Assembly (NCBI RefSeq): GCF_936916975.1
Contig: NZ_CAKZGO010000025.1
Location: 62,001-126,000, forward strand
Length of the DNA: 64,000 bases
Source: an uncultured Dongia sp.
GTDB taxonomy: Bacteria; Pseudomonadota; Alphaproteobacteria; Dongiales; Dongiaceae
Direction: 5' to 3'
Shown: positions 61,375 to 64,000 of the stretch, piece after piece
Numbering within the stretch: position 1 is the first letter of the stretch
How the letters are laid out: every line of letters starts with the position of its first letter
Position numbers and translations under genes: made by a program
Notes under the pieces: generated by a model
Told to the model about the DNA's origin: nothing
Databases searched by the model: none
What the model saw: the letters and a program-made list of their open reading frames with translations, nothing else

Positions 61375-62844
61375 TCAGATCAACAAGGCCCGCTCCGCCG
61401 GATCGAGTAGATCTTCCGGCCGGTCGCGTTCACGCAGGGTGACGACGCTGTCATCTTGCATAATCATCACGGCCTTGGCGCGCTGGCGGCCGCAATACTG
61501 AAACATCTCCTCCAGGCTATAGGCGCCGGTGTCGAGGAGAGCGATGAGATCGCCGGGCGCCGTAGCCGCAGGCAAGCGCCGGGTTTCCGGCAGGCGCACA
61601 GTCTGGGTGCGGATCTCGCCCAGGATCTCCGGCGTCACGCCAGCGAGGCCGCTGAGCCTGGCTTCCAGCGCCTGCCACAGATACTCGCCCTCAACATCGA
61701 AGAAGCAATCGGCGGAATCGCAGAGCGGTCCCACCACGCGGAACGGCGTCTCTGCCGGCGCATCCATGCGGCCGGCATTCACCATGTGGTAGTACCAGCG
61801 CACTGCCGCTGAATCCATCAGCAGGTTGTAGCCGGCATCGAGATAGAGCCAGGGCATGGTGCCGCGTTTGCGCTGGCTCTCGATGCGGGTGAGCAGCAGC
61901 GCTGCATCCGCGACCATGGACCTGCCGGGCTCGAAGAAGATCTCCGCCTCATTACCCAACTCCCGCGCGGCGGCGGCGGCCACAGCGCCTACCATGTTTG
62001 CCGCCGGGTGGTCAGCGGCGAAAGCGGAAAGATCGAAGCCGTCGTTATTGTTGGCGCCCTTGCGGCGATGGGCATAGTCGATCGGATAGCCGCCGCCGAG
62101 ATTGAGATGTTTGAGCGGCTTGCCGAGGCTGGCTGCGATCTCCCGCGCCTGCCGCGCAGTAAAGCTGACACTTTCCAGGAAGTCCGGCATATCCAGCACC
62201 TGGCTGCCGATATGAAGATGCATACCGGCGACATCCAGTGCTTTGGGGAAGTTGCGCGCGATGGCAAGCGCCGCCTGCAGTTCCTCCTGCCCCATGCCGA
62301 ATTTGCTGCGCTCCGATCCGGTCTGGATGCCAGCGGTCGCACCACCGCCGATCCCAGGCACCACGCGCAAGGCCACCGTGGCGATCTTGCCGAGGCGGGT
62401 TGCAACCTCGGCGATGCGCGACAGCTCGAAAGCCGAATCGACATTGATCGCCTGGATGCCGTGGCCGATCGCCTGTTCCAGTTCCGGCACCATCTTGGCG
62501 ACGCCATTGAAGACGATCTCGTTCGGCACAAATCCCACCGCCAGCGCTTTCCACAATTCGCCGCCGGAATTGACCTCGATCCCCAGCCCCTGGGCACGGA
62601 TCACCTTCAACACATGGAGGTTGGAGCAGGCCTTGCTGGCGAAGAACACCCGCGCCCGCTTGTGGCCCTGGCGTGCCGCCTTCAGGAAGGACGACGCATT
62701 GGCAGCCAACCGCCGCTCTGAGAACACGAAGAGCGGCGAGCCATGTTCCTGCGCGAGGTCGACCAGATCGTGCCCATCGAGCGTGAGATGTCCGCCCTTG
62801 GCGCCGAGATAATCGGGCAAATGGTGCTCCGTCATGGCAATCAT
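61375..62844 (-). CDS. PLP-dependent decarboxylase of the diaminopimelate/ornithine decarboxylase fold
   Basis: A 489-residue fold-type III PLP enzyme. The N-terminal barrel has the PLP lysine in VFFASKACSNLHVLKVI near residue 66, then GIEVNSGGELWKAL, GMHLHIGSQVLD and HLNLGGGYPIDY. The C-terminal beta domain has EPGRSMVADAALLLT and the active-site Cys region VGPLCDSADCFF. The pattern follows LysA, but the sequence between is divergent, so another amino acid or a related racemase/decarboxylase substrate is likely. ATG 62844 overlaps the upstream stop (ATGA), showing tight coupling with the M81 peptidase gene. Confidence 0.9.
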   Translation of the reverse strand: MIAMTEHHLPDYLGAKGGHLTLDGHDLVDLAQEHGSPLFVFSERRLAANASSFLKAARQGHKRARVFFASKACSNLHVLKVIRAQGLGIEVNSGGELWKALAVGFVPNEIVFNGVAKMVPELEQAIGHGIQAINVDSAFELSRIAEVATRLGKIATVALRVVPGIGGGATAGIQTGSERSKFGMGQEELQAALAIARNFPKALDVAGMHLHIGSQVLDMPDFLESVSFTARQAREIAASLGKPLKHLNLGGGYPIDYAHRRKGANNNDGFDLSAFAADHPAANMVGAVAAAAARELGNEAEIFFEPGRSMVADAALLLTRIESQRKRGTMPWLYLDAGYNLLMDSAAVRWYYHMVNAGRMDAPAETPFRVVGPLCDSADCFFDVEGEYLWQALEARLSGLAGVTPEILGEIRTQTVRLPETRRLPAATAPGDLIALLDTGAYSLEEMFQYCGRQRAKAVMIMQDDSVVTLRERDRPEDLLDPAERALLI

Positions 62845-64000
62845 CGTGTCATCTGCTTGTCGAGGGGATAGATCGGCCTGGGCACGTTGCGATAAGGCAG
62901 GCGGTCGTAATAGGTGGTGCAGAGTGCGCCGCTGTCGCACACGATCACCTTGCCAGCGATCGGCTCAAAGGCCGCGCGGAAATGCTGCATGGATTTGAGG
63001 CCGACCACGGTCTTGCTTGCCGGATCGATGCCGAAGGCGCGGAACTGCTGCAAATCCAGCATCTGCGCCGGCTCGGTCACCACCAGCACCTCAATGCCGC
63101 CCAGCTGGATCACGGCCGACGGCCCGAAAGAGAGGCGCAGCCCCCCCACCATAGGTCCATCGCCGGTATAGGACCCGTCGCTGATCAGCTTGATCTCGCC
63201 GGTCACATCAAGCGGCGCGCCGCCGAAGCGCGGGTCGGTCTTGCCGCCCAGCTTCATCGCCACCTTGTCGCCGACCTTGTGGCTATGGAGCAGCTTGGCC
63301 GTTTCCGGATCGACGATCGGCCCGAACGCCGCATCGGTCAGTCCCGCTGCCAGGAATGCCGCCAGCAGATTGGTGGAATCACCATAGCCACCACCGCCGG
63401 GATTGTCGGCGTAATCGGCCACGATGATCGGTCCCCCATTGCCCCCCTGGGTGCGAGTATAGGCCTTGGCAATCGCCGCCGCCTCCTCGACCGGCATATA
63501 ATTATTGAGCACATCGAGGCGCTTGGCCCACATATCCTCGGCGATGCCTTCGGCAAAGGCGCGGTGCCGGGCCTCGTCGCCTTCATGCGTCACCAGCACG
63601 GTCGGGCCAACATCGGCGATATCGGCATTGCCGAAGCCGGCATTGATGCTGACCGCGAACACGCCGGGTTGCTTCTCGTAGGCGACCGCTTCTGCGATAC
63701 GCGCGATCATCGGGCCGATGTCGGTGCGCCCGCCATTGGCCTCATCCAGCATCGGCCGGTGGACGCGCAGGGTGCGCGGCTTGATCTCGCCCTTCATCGC
63801 CCGCTGCAGGATTTCGCCGGCCTGGATCGCCCGCTCGCGCATGTCGATATGCGGATAGGTCTTGTAGGAAACGATGATGTTGGCGAGTTGGCACATCGCC
63901 GGCGTCACATTGGCATGGAGATCGAGTGTGATGGCGATGGGCAGGTCCGGCCCGACGACGGCACGCAAACGCCCAAGCAACTCACCTTCGCCATCCTGAT
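62841..64000 (-). CDS. M81 (MlrC) family metallopeptidase, 5' end beyond the window
   Basis: The frame runs to the last base of the window, so about 100 N-terminal residues are missing; family members have about 490-500. Visible are the metal-site segment IAITLDLHANVTPAMCQ, SYKTYPHIDMRERA, the domain join GPIIVADYADNPGGGGYGDS and the C-terminal MlrC domain (GPMVGGLRLSFGPSAVIQ, KSMQHFRAAFEPIAG). MlrC-type enzymes are zinc peptidases, first known from microcystin breakdown but widespread with other peptide or amide substrates. It overlaps the PLP decarboxylase gene by 4 bp, so the two likely act in sequence. Confidence 0.93.
   Translation of the reverse strand, partial: QDGEGELLGRLRAVVGPDLPIAITLDLHANVTPAMCQLANIIVSYKTYPHIDMRERAIQAGEILQRAMKGEIKPRTLRVHRPMLDEANGGRTDIGPMIARIAEAVAYEKQPGVFAVSINAGFGNADIADVGPTVLVTHEGDEARHRAFAEGIAEDMWAKRLDVLNNYMPVEEAAAIAKAYTRTQGGNGGPIIVADYADNPGGGGYGDSTNLLAAFLAAGLTDAAFGPIVDPETAKLLHSHKVGDKVAMKLGGKTDPRFGGAPLDVTGEIKLISDGSYTGDGPMVGGLRLSFGPSAVIQLGGIEVLVVTEPAQMLDLQQFRAFGIDPASKTVVGLKSMQHFRAAFEPIAGKVIVCDSGALCTTYYDRLPYRNVPRPIYPLDKQMTR

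Overview
The window looks like a chromosomal segment of a GC-rich alphaproteobacterium, probably of the Rhodospirillales type. The evidence is the yqeY-dnaG-rpoD block divergent from carAB-greA, a complete PhyR/NepR/EcfG general stress response (a system confined to Alphaproteobacteria), PAS_5, DUF1499 and PRC-barrel proteins, and closely packed ATGA-overlapping operons. No names or hits could be looked up; all assignments rest on motifs read from the translations.

Layout. 1-780: 3' end of an HxlR regulator, a decayed DNA-alkylation-repair fragment, a CAT-anticodon tRNA and a palindromic repeat. 0.8-10.6 kb: housekeeping genes rpoD, dnaG and yqeY (minus strand), then carA, carB and greA (plus strand). 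10.6-14.2 kb: RNase T2, a small secreted protein, an isocitrate lyase/PEP mutase-family enzyme, a PAS_5 protein and a DUF1499 lipoprotein. 14.3-25 kb (minus strand): an envelope/secretion operon with an RTX repeat protein, glycosyltransferases, a methyltransferase, an unrecognised membrane-anchored protein, and the ABC and HlyD subunits of a type I secretion system. 25.1-36.3 kb (plus strand): dTDP-rhamnose genes rfbC-rfbB(truncated)-rfbD-rfbA, then a hypothetical protein, a double glycosyltransferase, a secreted glycoside hydrolase, a pyruvyltransferase-family protein and an SGNH hydrolase. Together these two arms are a surface-polysaccharide and RTX-protein export region.

36.4-50.2 kb is a general stress response island: ecfG, nepR, phyR, a Cache/HisKA_2 kinase, two more kinases, a response regulator, and typical target genes (DUF3309, DUF3185, two PRC-barrel proteins, an AI-2E permease). 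I find eight sites resembling the EcfG promoter (GGAAC-N16/17-CGTT), seven of them in front of genes in or next to this island and one at 12.1 kb. The site shared by phyR and nepR is a palindrome readable on both strands. Two paralogous small proteins of unknown function with an SPKT(I/L)RDYSDP core lie in the same island.

50.3-54.3 kb: a GlxA-type AraC regulator divergent from a Rieske oxygenase and a GMC/choline-dehydrogenase-like flavoprotein, probably a quaternary-amine catabolic module. 54.4-56.5 kb: a VPLPA-CTERM protein, two small hypothetical proteins and a response regulator. 56.9-61.3 kb: a 1475-residue CheB-CheR-PAS-histidine kinase-REC-REC-LuxR fusion. 61.4-64 kb: a PLP decarboxylase of the LysA fold overlapping an M81/MlrC peptidase that runs off the window.

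The most notable items are the stress island with its palindromic promoter and the unknown paralogous family, the RTX/T1SS/glycosyltransferase operon with its unexplained membrane protein, the truncated rfbB, and the giant signalling fusion.
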